Positions 7,826 to 16,063 of a DNA stretch of 51,166 nt are shown here, one piece after another; within the stretch, counting starts at the first letter, position 1; each line of letters begins with the position of its first letter. Origin of the DNA: Spirochaetota bacterium (GTDB taxonomy: Bacteria; Spirochaetota; UBA4802; JAFGJZ01); NCBI GenBank assembly GCA_029554345.1, contig JAKPJF010000061.1, forward strand, positions 1 to 51,166, read 5' to 3'. A program made the translations under genes and the position numbers. The notes beneath the pieces are model-generated. The model saw only the letters and a list, made by a program, of their open reading frames with translations. It did no database searches and was not told where the DNA came from.

Positions 7826-9019
7826 TCAATCCTCCGATTTCTTTAATTGCGCCGTAACGGCGTTATATACTTCACGCACGGGAACTCCGTGTCTTTGAGC
7901 TGCCTGTGCGCATTCTTCATATTCTGGCGAAAACTTCAGACATTTTCCGTTCATGTATCCTTTCTTAACAGATATTTCACCGTAAGAAGTCTTCACTTTC
8001 GAAATTGATCTTTCGAGTTCACTTCGCTCTACTTCATAACGCCTGGTACCGAAAGTTGTCGTTTCAGTAAAAATAATTTCTTCAAGCACGTCAACTTTTC
8101 CGCTTTCGCATAAAACACTGAGTACATGCCCAGGACGGCTTTTCTTCATGATTACCGGCGTAATAAAAACGTCAAGCGCTCCAGCATCTAATAACTTCGG
8201 CAATATACATGAGAATAGCTCTCCGCTCATATCATCGATATTAGTTTCAATCATCACCTTCTTTTCAGAATAATCCATTTCGCCGATAACTGCACGAAGA
8301 ACATTCGGAACTTCAAGATTACGCTTTCCGAGTCCATATCCGGTTGAATCGATCTTCATTGCCGGAAAGGAAGAAAATTCTTCAGCGATACATTTTATAA
8401 TCGCGGCACCAGTCGGTGTTGTCATTTCCTTTTTTATTCCGCTTGAATAAACGGGAATTCTTTTCAGAATTTCGGCTGTCGCCGGAGCAGGAACAGGAAA
8501 AACCCCGTGATCGCATTCGACTGTGCCTTCACCTAGATTGAGCGGAGATGATATTATTTTATCAGGCTTTATCATATTCAGGCATACAGCACTTGCGACT
8601 ATATCAACAATTGAATCAATCGCACCGACTTCATGAAAATGAATTTCATCAATGCTTTTCGCATGAATCTTTGACTCTGCAGCTGCAATCTCATGAAATA
8701 TTTTCAGACTGAGTTCTTTAACAGAAGAATCAAGCGGTGATGAATTAATAATATTAGAAATATCCGATAAATTTCTCGAATGATGGTGGTGGTGATGAGA
8801 ATGATGCGAATGATCTTCTTCGATTATCACATTGAAATCAGTTCCGCTGATTCCGTTCTTTAAAGCTTTTTTAATCTCGATACGGTATCCATGAAGATGC
8901 AGCGAGTCAAGACTCTGCAGCAATTCTTTTTCATCGGCACCCAGATCTATCAGAGCTCCGACAGTCATGTCCCCGCTGATTCCTGCAAAGCAGTCAAAAT
9001 ACAAAACTTTATTTTTCAC
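7826..9019 (-). CDS. larC: Nickel pincer cofactor nickel insertase LarC
   Basis: LarC (formerly DUF111) is a CTP-dependent cyclometallase that inserts Ni into the pyridinium-bisthiocarboxylate mononucleotide made by LarE. The 397-aa chain starts with the family signature LYFDCFAGISGDM, contains a His-rich loop (HSHHSHHHHHH, about 70-80) likely to store nickel, EIHFHEVGAIDSI, and a C-terminal domain with ETNIDDMSGE. In lactobacilli larC is split and joined by a programmed frameshift; here it is one uninterrupted frame. The start is GTG at 9019, three bases after the larB stop. Confidence 0.92.
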   Translation of the reverse strand: MKNKVLYFDCFAGISGDMTVGALIDLGADEKELLQSLDSLHLHGYRIEIKKALKNGISGTDFNVIIEEDHSHHSHHHHHHSRNLSDISNIINSSPLDSSVKELSLKIFHEIAAAESKIHAKSIDEIHFHEVGAIDSIVDIVASAVCLNMIKPDKIISSPLNLGEGTVECDHGVFPVPAPATAEILKRIPVYSSGIKKEMTTPTGAAIIKCIAEEFSSFPAMKIDSTGYGLGKRNLEVPNVLRAVIGEMDYSEKKVMIETNIDDMSGELFSCILPKLLDAGALDVFITPVIMKKSRPGHVLSVLCESGKVDVLEEIIFTETTTFGTRRYEVERSELERSISKVKTSYGEISVKKGYMNGKCLKFSPEYEECAQAAQRHGVPVREVYNAVTAQLKKSED

Positions 9020-9022
9020 GCA

Positions 9023-9778
9023 TCAATCCTTTATCTGTCTGTTTATAAGAGCCGCGGCATACCCCGCCCCGAACCCATTATCAATATTTACAACTGTGAC
9101 TCCGCTTGCACAGCTGTTAAGCATCGCAAGCAAGGCGGCGATTCCGCCAAAGCTCGCACCGTATCCCACACTTGTAGGAACTGCTATTACAGGCTTATCA
9201 GTTAGACCACCAACGACGCTCGCAAGAGCTCCCTCCATTCCCGCGACAGCAATAACAACACCGGCGGAAAGAAGTTTGTCCCGCGCTGAAAGTAGTCGGT
9301 GAATCCCGGCTACACCGGCATCATAAACCCGTTCAACCTTATTTCCGGTTTTTTCAGCAGTGACCGCAGCCTCTTCAGCCACAGGAATATCGGATGTCCC
9401 GGCTGAAACAACAAGAACAGTTTTATTGTTCATCACCGGAGTTTTGTTTTCAATATAAAAAATTCCGGCTGTTTCGAAATATTCCGCCAGAGGAAAATGC
9501 CCAAGCATAAAATCCGCAGTTTCTTTCTTCATTCTGCTTGCAAGAATATTGCTCCCGCTTTCATTCATTCTTTTCACTATTGCAAGAATCTGTTCAGACG
9601 TTTTTCCGGGACAGAAAATCACTTCAGGGAAACCCGTCCGGATTTCGCGGTGATTATCGATCTTCACAAACCCCAAATCATCAAAAGGAAGATGACGTAG
9701 TTTTTGAAGAGCTTCTTTTGTATCAAGAGTTCCATTTCTGACTTCTTCCAGCAGATTGACAAGAATATCTTCCCTCAA
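9023..9778 (-). CDS. larB: Nickel pincer cofactor carboxylase LarB
   Basis: LarB carboxylates nicotinic acid adenine dinucleotide and hydrolyses its phosphoanhydride, the first step of nickel-pincer nucleotide synthesis. The 251-aa protein has an N-terminal helical part (1-120) and a C-terminal PurE-like (AIR carboxylase) domain with VVSAGTSDIPVAEEAA, VYDAGVAGIHRL, AVAGMEGALASVVGGL and a PTSVGYGASFGG loop. The start is TTG at 9778, overlapping the larE stop (TTGA), with AAGGAG eight bases upstream. It is the second enzyme gene in the lar operon. Confidence 0.92.
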   Translation of the reverse strand: MREDILVNLLEEVRNGTLDTKEALQKLRHLPFDDLGFVKIDNHREIRTGFPEVIFCPGKTSEQILAIVKRMNESGSNILASRMKKETADFMLGHFPLAEYFETAGIFYIENKTPVMNNKTVLVVSAGTSDIPVAEEAAVTAEKTGNKVERVYDAGVAGIHRLLSARDKLLSAGVVIAVAGMEGALASVVGGLTDKPVIAVPTSVGYGASFGGIAALLAMLNSCASGVTVVNIDNGFGAGYAAALINRQIKD

Positions 9779-10584
9779 ATTTTATTCTCCTTAATTTCCC
9801 TGTTCATACTTCCGCTTGTAAAACCGTCAGCATCAACAGCAACATACACAAAGCCGAAAGACTTCAACGCGGATGATATCTTTTCAAGCATATTACTTTC
9901 AACAGCCGAAGGAAAATCTTTCTTCAAAAATTCAATTCTGGCAAGATTATCATGGCTTCTTACCCGAAAATCAGAAAAACCGAGTGATGAAATATAATTT
10001 TCAGACATATCAATACGCTTTAGTTTATCAGCATCTATTTCTTCGCCGTAAGGAATACGGCTTGCAAGACATGCCGATGATTTTTTATCTGCAGTCGGAA
10101 GTCCCAGTTTTTTAGAAATTTCACGTATGTCATTTTTTGAAACTGAACATTCGAGAAGCGGTGAAAGTATTCCAAGCTCTTTCAACGCCTTCATTCCCGG
10201 ACGAAAATCAAAAACATCGTCTGCATTGCTTCCTTCCGCGATATTTTTTATCCCGTGCTTTTCAGCCTCAGAAATTATTTCCGAAAAAATATCCTTCTTA
10301 CATAAATAACATCTATCAAAAGTATTTTTCTTAACTTTAGCAGATATGGAATTTCTTTCTATAATTATCTGCCTGATTCCGTATTCTTTACAAAATTTAA
10401 TGCTGCCGTCAATATCCCGCCTTGGCATCAACGGAGAGTAATGTGTAAATGCGGTACACCGGCCTCCAAGAACTTCATGACATATTTTTAAAAGAAGAGA
10501 GCTGTCGCAGCCTCCTGAAAAAGCAACCGCGCAGTTACCGAGTTTAGCGAAATATGACACGAGATCATCGTATTTTTCAGGCAT
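9775..10584 (-). CDS. larE: ATP-dependent sacrificial sulfur transferase LarE
   Basis: LarE adenylates the LarB product and replaces carboxyl oxygen by sulfur. The 269-aa PP-loop enzyme shows SGGCDSS (23-29), GSNADD (118-123) and the hallmark ACLASRIPYG (171-180), where Cys172 is at the position of the sulfur-donating cysteine of the family. A further RCYLC pair (Cys92, Cys95) is present. Some LarE proteins bind an iron-sulfur cluster instead of sacrificing a cysteine; I cannot tell which applies. A GTG at 10609-10611 would extend the protein, but ATG 10584 overlaps the preceding stop by 8 bp, has AAGGA (long spacing) and begins at the usual family N-terminus. Confidence 0.9.
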   Translation of the reverse strand: MPEKYDDLVSYFAKLGNCAVAFSGGCDSSLLLKICHEVLGGRCTAFTHYSPLMPRRDIDGSIKFCKEYGIRQIIIERNSISAKVKKNTFDRCYLCKKDIFSEIISEAEKHGIKNIAEGSNADDVFDFRPGMKALKELGILSPLLECSVSKNDIREISKKLGLPTADKKSSACLASRIPYGEEIDADKLKRIDMSENYISSLGFSDFRVRSHDNLARIEFLKKDFPSAVESNMLEKISSALKSFGFVYVAVDADGFTSGSMNREIKENKI

Positions 10585-10867
10585 TATTTGAACTTTTCCT
10601 TCTGACTTCACTGTAAAACAAAATTAGAATTCTCAATATACCCGAATAGGCATTTGCAAGCAGAACAAAATGAAAACCCTCAGCTAGTTTTTCAGTATTT
10701 GTAATATCCGATAGAACATTTACCAGATAAAGAAGACTTATCGAAAAAACAGCCAGAAAGGAAATTTTTACAGAACGTGCGAATGCAAAACGCGACAGCT
10801 TTCCTGCGACAATTGTCAGTCCGTAAACAGCCAGAACAAATAAAAGAGACATTGAATTAAAATACAT
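10577..10867 (-). CDS. Small membrane protein heading the lar operon
   Basis: A 96-aa protein with three predicted hydrophobic segments (about 6-22, 33-50 and 66-84) separated by short basic loops. There is no signal peptide cleavage site and no recognised family. ATG 10867 has a strong AGGAAGG upstream, and the 3' end overlaps the preferred larE start. It is the promoter-proximal gene of the nickel-cofactor operon, so it may be involved in nickel or cofactor handling; that is only guilt by association. Confidence 0.65.
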   Translation of the reverse strand: MYFNSMSLLFVLAVYGLTIVAGKLSRFAFARSVKISFLAVFSISLLYLVNVLSDITNTEKLAEGFHFVLLANAYSGILRILILFYSEVRRKSSNNA

Positions 10868-10955
10868 CTTATCACCTTCCTTTATAATATCGCATAAAAT
10901 TACTGAAGTCGTCCTTCCTTATCGGATAGAACCAATTCCTGAAACAAATTAATCG

Positions 10956-10984
10956 ATAGTAATCGCCATAATTATTCAAGTCAA
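10956..10984 (-). promoter_or_regulatory. Sigma-70 promoter of the lar operon
   Basis: On the minus strand, TTGACT (10979-10984) and TACTAT (10956-10961) are separated by exactly 17 bp. The pair lies just downstream of the rsgA terminator hairpin and about 90 bp before the 96-aa membrane protein, leaving a leader of roughly 80 nt. No NiCo riboswitch or NikR-type palindrome was recognised in that leader. Confidence 0.5.
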
Positions 10985-10995
10985 TTAATCTTTAG

Positions 10996-11023
10996 GCCGA
11001 TTGCCTTATTTCAGGCAATCGGC
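10996..11023 (-). terminator. Terminator hairpin after rsgA
   Basis: A perfect 10-bp stem GCCGATTGCC (10996-11005) with GGCAATCGGC (11014-11023) and an 8-nt loop starts 6 nt beyond the rsgA stop. The sequence after it on the minus strand is A/T-rich without a long U run, so it is a moderately convincing terminator. It separates rsgA from the lar promoter. Confidence 0.6.
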
Positions 11024-11029
11024 ATTTAA

Positions 11030-12100
11030 TTATTTTCTGTGATCCCGTGCGTACAGCTTTACTAAACGGCTCAGGTCTTTCTCTTTTTTCTTTCTTTCGA
11101 GATGACCTTTTTCACTTAACCTGCTTTCAAGATACACGAGTTCAGCCTTCATATCGAGGTAATTCATATAACGTGCTTCGCTTATGACGCCGCTTTCAAC
11201 GAGTTTAGCGACCGCACATCCCGGTTCTCCGTTATGAGTACAATCAGTAAATCTGCAGTCTGACGCAGCCTCTAATATATCCGTAAACGATGAATTAAGA
11301 CTTTCCTGACCTCCCCACAGCTGAAGTTCGCGAAGACCCGGCGTATCGATCAGCATCACTCCGTTTTTCAAAACAACGAGCTCCTTATGCGTCGTTGTAT
11401 GGCGTCCCCTGAGATCATCCTCCCTTTGAATGCCTGTTTTCATATATCCCTCACCAAGAAGAGAATTTACAAGAGCAGATTTTCCGACACCCGAAGGTCC
11501 GCTGAAAGCGATGGTGGAAAAAGGATCAAATTTATTCAGCAGTTCGTCAACTCCCTCACCGGTTAAAGCACTTACGGCAAAGACCTGAGCATCGCCCGCA
11601 ATATTCCGGGCTTCCGAAACAGCTTTCGCCCTGTCTTCTGCGATATCGCATTTATTCAGAACAATTACCGGAGACGCTCCGCCCTCTCTTGCCATTGACA
11701 AATATCTTTCGATACCCCGCAGACTGAAATTTCGACCTCCGTCAAGACCGCAGACAATGCAGAGATAATCTATATTAGCGGCAATTATCTGCTCCTCCGT
11801 AAGAACACCTGCTTCTTTTCGAGAGAAACGGCTTTTTCTCGGAAGTAGTTCTTCAATAATAAGAATTCCGCCTCCGTCACGGCACGCGACCCAGTCTCCG
11901 ATGGTCGGATAATCCGCACGTGACTCTGATTCAAAAATGAATCTTCCTGACACCTGAGCCTGCAGAGACCCGTTTCCGGCATCAGCTTCATAAAGATGAC
12001 GTGCTTCTTTGATAATTCTTGCAGGAATCAAACCCCGCTTCCTGAATTCTTCAAAATCTTTTTCATTAGCGGTTTTCCATCCCAGGGCTTCAATTTTCAT
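11030..12100 (-). CDS. rsgA: Ribosome biogenesis GTPase RsgA
   Basis: RsgA checks the 30S ribosomal subunit during late maturation. The 356-aa chain has an N-terminal OB fold (about 45-95), a circularly permuted GTPase domain with G4 NKCD (149-152) before G1 GPSGVGKS (201-208), the switch motif GRHTTTH and G3 DTPGL, then a C-terminal zinc finger (CRFTDCTHNGEPGC). The circular permutation (G4 before G1) is the family hallmark. I prefer ATG 12100, giving the typical N-terminus MKIEALGW, over an ATG at 12127 that lacks a good ribosome-binding site. A 31-codon ORF with a good Shine-Dalgarno overlaps this start. Confidence 0.92.
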   Translation of the reverse strand: MKIEALGWKTANEKDFEEFRKRGLIPARIIKEARHLYEADAGNGSLQAQVSGRFIFESESRADYPTIGDWVACRDGGGILIIEELLPRKSRFSRKEAGVLTEEQIIAANIDYLCIVCGLDGGRNFSLRGIERYLSMAREGGASPVIVLNKCDIAEDRAKAVSEARNIAGDAQVFAVSALTGEGVDELLNKFDPFSTIAFSGPSGVGKSALVNSLLGEGYMKTGIQREDDLRGRHTTTHKELVVLKNGVMLIDTPGLRELQLWGGQESLNSSFTDILEAASDCRFTDCTHNGEPGCAVAKLVESGVISEARYMNYLDMKAELVYLESRLSEKGHLERKKKEKDLSRLVKLYARDHRK

Positions 12101-12185
12101 GACCAGCCGCCTCAAGAAAATTTTCATTTCTTGTTAATAATATTCTATAACAGTTTGTGATGCGTGATTTTATAATTATGAACAT
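12090..12185 (-). CDS. Upstream ORF (31 aa) overlapping the rsgA start
   Basis: ATG 12185 has AGGAG six to seven bases upstream. The frame (MFIIIKSRIT...) ends with TGA at 12090, eleven bases inside rsgA in another frame. The better ribosome-binding site belongs to this ORF rather than to rsgA, which suggests translational coupling or control of rsgA by termination and restart. The peptide has no recognised family and may not be functional itself. Confidence 0.35.
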   Translation of the reverse strand: MFIIIKSRITNCYRILLTRNENFLEAAGHEN

Positions 12186-12216
12186 AATATTCTCCTATTG
12201 TGAATACACACGTATG

Positions 12217-12348
12217 ACGCACGGCTGGCGTGCGTAAAATAAGGACAATGCTCCTGTTCATTCAACGAGAACTATTCGTTTCGGATGTTTCCGGCGGGAT
12301 AAATCAAAGGAAAAGAATCACAAAGATTATCCCCTGAACAGGAACATC
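12217..12348 (-). ncRNA. Structured leader RNA upstream of rsgA
   Basis: The stretch 12101-12456 lacks a large gene. On the minus strand, 12335-12348 (GATGTTCCTGTTCA) can pair with 12247-12260 (TGAACAGGAGCATT) over 14 positions with two G-U wobbles; the same positions would be A-C mismatches on the plus strand, which favours a minus-strand RNA. Inside are three further stems: GGGATAA/TTATCCC, CGGA/TCCG and AACGA/TCGTT, making a four-way junction. A separate 7-bp hairpin ACGCACG/CGTGCGT lies at 12217-12235. A 12-codon ORF with GGAGG (ATG at 12365, stop 12327) overlaps the 5' arm. No known riboswitch class is recognised. Confidence 0.35.
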
Positions 12349-12456
12349 TCTACTGCAATATCCATCCAATTCCTCCATAATTAAAACAAGTGTCTGTCAA
12401 AAATATTTTCTGTCAAGATAAAATATATCCAACCGATTTAAACATCAAACTCAAAT

Positions 12457-13770
12457 TTACTTTAAAGTGATTATTTCAATATCGACTTTCTCAGGATAAA
12501 GTCTTGAAGAAAGATATTCCTTTATCTTATCCGCTTCTTTAGGATTCAATTTCGAAAGCATGACAACCTTCACTATCAATTTACTTTTTGATTTTCCGTT
12601 TTCTACAGAAGAAACTTCGCTGAACTCAAGCGACTTCATTTGCGGATAGAACAAACGCAGCTCTTTCTCTACGAAATTCAGCTTAGATGATACACTTTTC
12701 TCTGAAATAATTTCATTCTCAAGGAATTTTATTCTTTCCAATAATTCAGTTTCACGTTTAGAAATTTTTTCATCCTCGCCTCTCTGAAGACGAAACGAAT
12801 CAATTATACGAAGCTCCGCATCTTCTATTTCGTATTTTTTCATGGCATCAGAAAGATATTTCTCCATCTCTTCCGTAACAGGTTTTCCAGCCGTTGTAAG
12901 TTCTATTACATGTTTTCCGCGTTCTCTGTAAATCTTTGTTTTTAAAAGTGCTGTCTCCGGAAACAAGAATGTTTTTTCGATAAAAACATCTGTCTTTTTT
13001 CTGAATGACGATACGGAAATAACATCATACGCTATAAAAGCACTTGGGATCAGAACAATTATTGCAATGGCATATACATAGCGGTGAATTTTCTTCTCTT
13101 CAGTTTTATCAAGAAATTTTTTCTTTTTGAAATCAAGATATCTTACCATAACAAAAGTTGCGATACCAATACAGACGCTGTTAATAATATATAAATATAA
13201 AGCACCGGCGAAGTACTTCCAGTCACCGTTTGCAATTCCAAAACCGGCAGTGCAAAGCGGCGGCATCAAAGCTGTTGCAATAGCCACTCCCGAAATTGTG
13301 CTCAGAGTTCTTTCTTTTCTTGATGAGGCGATTATACCGGCAGCACCTCCGAAAAAAGCTATTAGTGCGTCATACAAAGTCGGATAAGTACGTGCGAGAA
13401 TTTCGGACTGTGCTTCTTTGAGCGGCGAAATTAGAAAATAAATTGTTGAAGCCAAAAGACTGACAACAGTCATTAATGCCAGATTTCTGAGTGATCTTTT
13501 CAGCAATGCAAAGTCATATGTTCCAATTGAAAAACCCGCACCCATTATCGGTCCCATTATCGGAGAAATAAGCATTGCGCCGATTATTACAGCCGCAGAA
13601 TTGATATTCAAGCCGACTGATGCTATCAGCATGGCAAAAATGAGCATCCACATGGTTGATCCGGCAAATTCAATATTTTTGGTTATATACTGAGGAGTAA
13701 CCTTTTTATCTGTATCTGCTTCAAGATGAAATATTTTACCAAGAAATGATCTAATTCCGTTTTTTCCCAT
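12457..13770 (-). CDS. DUF389-family membrane protein
   Basis: A 437-aa inner-membrane protein of the DUF389 (TIGR00341-like) family, whose function is not known. After a short cytoplasmic start, the membrane domain (about 30-260) contains the family motif AVIIGAMLISPIMGPIMGAG and SGVAIATALMPPLCTAGFG. The C-terminal 175 residues are charged, with a long heptad-like helix (ERIKFLENEIISEKS) and an alpha/beta tail. ATG 13770 has AAGGCG upstream. It is 357 bp ahead of rsgA on the same strand, but the leader structures suggest separate expression. The hydrophobic core looks transporter-like; no substrate can be named. Confidence 0.8.
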   Translation of the reverse strand: MGKNGIRSFLGKIFHLEADTDKKVTPQYITKNIEFAGSTMWMLIFAMLIASVGLNINSAAVIIGAMLISPIMGPIMGAGFSIGTYDFALLKRSLRNLALMTVVSLLASTIYFLISPLKEAQSEILARTYPTLYDALIAFFGGAAGIIASSRKERTLSTISGVAIATALMPPLCTAGFGIANGDWKYFAGALYLYIINSVCIGIATFVMVRYLDFKKKKFLDKTEEKKIHRYVYAIAIIVLIPSAFIAYDVISVSSFRKKTDVFIEKTFLFPETALLKTKIYRERGKHVIELTTAGKPVTEEMEKYLSDAMKKYEIEDAELRIIDSFRLQRGEDEKISKRETELLERIKFLENEIISEKSVSSKLNFVEKELRLFYPQMKSLEFSEVSSVENGKSKSKLIVKVVMLSKLNPKEADKIKEYLSSRLYPEKVDIEIITLK

Positions 13771-13860
13771 AGAAACGCCTTATTACAAAAATATCCCGTA
13801 TCGGGTATTAAAAGTATTTACTTCTTGAATTTTTTCAAGAACGAAATACAATCATGAAAT

Positions 13861-14964
13861 ATGCGCTTTATCAATCTTTTAATTATTTTCGTTTTTCTGT
13901 TTTGTTCATGCCGGGAGGAGAAAATAGCCTTTGTCGGCACTCTATCAGGCACCGGGAGTAAAACTGGATTATATGCAAAAAACGGTCTGGAAATTGCTGT
14001 CGATGAAATAAACACTTCCGGAGGAATCGGCGGCAGCAAAATCGTCCTAGATATTTTCGATGATAAAAATAATCCGTCAATCGCCGAAGGCATAGATTAC
14101 GGAATTGCGATAAAAAACTATAAAATAATAATAGGTCATAACACCAGCGAAATGTCAAAAGCGGGTCTCAAAGCAATAGGAAACAAACAAATTCTTATGA
14201 TAAGTCCATATTCGGCTTCGGACAGCCTCTCCGGGCTAAATGATAATTTTATCAGAATCATCCCGGCAAGCCGCAGTCAGGCGGAATTCACGGCAAGATT
14301 TGCCAAGCGTTCCGGTTATAATAGAATATATGTTATATATGATAAAACCAATGCCGCTTATTCTTCCACTTTTATTAAATATTTTTCTGATGAGACAGGA
14401 GCATCTTCGATCATTCATAAAACCTTTTTTGAATCTGCTGACGAAAACACTCTTACGGAGATTCTTTACCGAAGCTCAATCATTAATCCCGATTCTTTTC
14501 TTATCCTGACATCAGGACAAACTCTTGCCGTTATTTGCCAGTTGCTTAGAAAAAACGGATTTCGCCAGCAAATATTCACCTCAGGAGCAGCAGCCAACGA
14601 AGAGTTAATTGAAAACGCTGGAAAACATAGTGAGGGTATCATATTCTCACATTTTATAAACTTTAACATTGATTCACAGCAAAGCAATGTTTTCAAAGAG
14701 AAATATTTATCAAAATTCGGAGAAGAACCTTCTCTGGTCTCACTTCTTGCGTATGACTCGATAATGATTTTAAAACAAAGTATCGAGGAAAATGAACTTA
14801 GTATTGAAGATGCTTCGGTCGATGAAATAAAAGAATCAATTATCAGAAAAAAAAATTTTTCTCTTTTAACGGGATCATTTTCAATAAACTTAAACGGAGA
14901 CGCTGAAAGAAAAACTTATCTTTATAGAATCTCCAAGGGGAAATATGTTCTTATCGAGAATTAA
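13861..14964 (+). CDS. LivJ-type periplasmic binding lipoprotein (first of pair)
   Basis: A 367-aa type I periplasmic binding protein (branched-chain amino acid/amide family, Peripla_BP_6). It has a short signal peptide with a loose lipobox ending LFCSC, then the family start IAFVGTLSGTGSKTG, NGLEIAVDEINTSGGIGG, and GHNTSEMSKAGLKAI at the ligand-cleft position, with a second lobe IYVIYDKTNAAYSS. No ABC permease or ATPase gene is nearby. It overlaps a paralogue by 20 bp, which overlaps a histidine kinase by 4 bp, so it probably serves as a ligand receptor for that kinase rather than for transport (inference from context). Confidence 0.85.
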   Translation: MRFINLLIIFVFLFCSCREEKIAFVGTLSGTGSKTGLYAKNGLEIAVDEINTSGGIGGSKIVLDIFDDKNNPSIAEGIDYGIAIKNYKIIIGHNTSEMSKAGLKAIGNKQILMISPYSASDSLSGLNDNFIRIIPASRSQAEFTARFAKRSGYNRIYVIYDKTNAAYSSTFIKYFSDETGASSIIHKTFFESADENTLTEILYRSSIINPDSFLILTSGQTLAVICQLLRKNGFRQQIFTSGAAANEELIENAGKHSEGIIFSHFINFNIDSQQSNVFKEKYLSKFGEEPSLVSLLAYDSIMILKQSIEENELSIEDASVDEIKESIIRKKNFSLLTGSFSINLNGDAERKTYLYRISKGKYVLIEN

Positions 14965-16063
14965 AGCAATTAAATCTTCTGCTGTCTTTATATCTTCCGT
15001 ATGCATTTTATCATGCACCAATCATGCAATCGACATTGGAGTTGCTTCAACTCTCAGCGGAAAAAATTCCGACCTCGGCATTCACTGTAAAAACGGAATA
15101 ATTCTCGCAACAGAAGAAATCAATCAATCCGGGATTCTGGGAAAAAGAAAAATTAAACTTTATATTTCAGATGATAAAAATTCGCCGGAGGAAGCAGCTG
15201 CGATAAATTCTGATTTCATCGGAAAAGGAGTAAATCTGATTATAGGACACAGTACAAGCGAAATGTCAAAAGCAGGTCTTTCATCGATAAATGGAAAAGA
15301 TTTTCTTATGATATCACCGTCTTCAAGTTCAGATTATTTTACCGACAAGGATGATAATTTTTTAAGAGTCTGCTCCACTACCAAAAGTGAAGCTATTGCC
15401 GTAGCAGATAAAATTTCATCATTAGATCTCAAGAAGATTGTTATCATATATGATTCATTAAACAGAACCTATTGCGAATCATATATAGGCTTTTTTACAG
15501 AATACACCGGCTCAAAAAGCATAACACCTTTTCTCGTTAAAGAATATTCTTTAACTGACAACAAATCAATTGAAAATGCCGTAAATGATATAATCAGAAT
15601 CAATCCGGATACTGTTCTCGCTCTTTTTTCAGCTCATGATCTCACAAAATTTGCACAGAAAATACGAAGTAAAAAAAGCAGCATTCCCATCTTCACCGGA
15701 GGCTGGGCAATGACATCATACCTGACTTCATACGGCGGAAAATCCGTCGAAGGAATTAAAGCTGTATTATTCTACGACACAGAAAACAAACATCAATCGC
15801 TCCTAAATTTCAGAAAAAAATATAAAGAAAGATTCGGCACTGAAGCAACTTTTTCTTCTATATATGGATACGATTGTGTTTATCTTTTATTTCAGTCTTT
15901 CAGAAAAAACTATTTATCTCCTGAAGAAATAAAGAAAAATACCATCGAAACAAGAAGATTCGATTCTCCTGCAGGCGAATATCTTATAAACCGCTATGGA
16001 GATGCACAACGTTCTGCGAATCTTGTTGAAATAAAAAACGGACAGATTATTAAAAGCAAATGA
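14945..16063 (+). CDS. LivJ-type periplasmic binding lipoprotein (second of pair)
   Basis: A 372-aa paralogue of the preceding protein. It shares the order of motifs: STLSGKNSDLG, NGIILATEEINQSGILG, GHSTSEMSKAGL, DNFLRVCSTTKSEA, IVIIYDSLNRTYCES and FTGGWAMTSYL. A lipobox ILSC follows a hydrophobic signal (about 10-24). ATG 14945 has AAGGGG upstream, inside the end of the first gene. It ends in an ATGA overlap with the kinase. Sequence divergence between the two copies suggests different ligands or a heteromeric sensor. Confidence 0.85.
   Translation: MFLSRIKAIKSSAVFISSVCILSCTNHAIDIGVASTLSGKNSDLGIHCKNGIILATEEINQSGILGKRKIKLYISDDKNSPEEAAAINSDFIGKGVNLIIGHSTSEMSKAGLSSINGKDFLMISPSSSSDYFTDKDDNFLRVCSTTKSEAIAVADKISSLDLKKIVIIYDSLNRTYCESYIGFFTEYTGSKSITPFLVKEYSLTDNKSIENAVNDIIRINPDTVLALFSAHDLTKFAQKIRSKKSSIPIFTGGWAMTSYLTSYGGKSVEGIKAVLFYDTENKHQSLLNFRKKYKERFGTEATFSSIYGYDCVYLLFQSFRKNYLSPEEIKKNTIETRRFDSPAGEYLINRYGDAQRSANLVEIKNGQIIKSK

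Noticed and set aside
10868-10955. A NiCo riboswitch in the lar operon leader
   Set aside because: The leader is only about 80-90 nt and shows none of the G-rich four-way-junction pattern of that class.
12217-12235. The 7-bp ACGCACG/CGTGCGT hairpin as the terminator of the DUF389 gene
   Set aside because: It lies 220 bp beyond the stop and has no U tract on the minus strand; it fits better as part of the rsgA leader.
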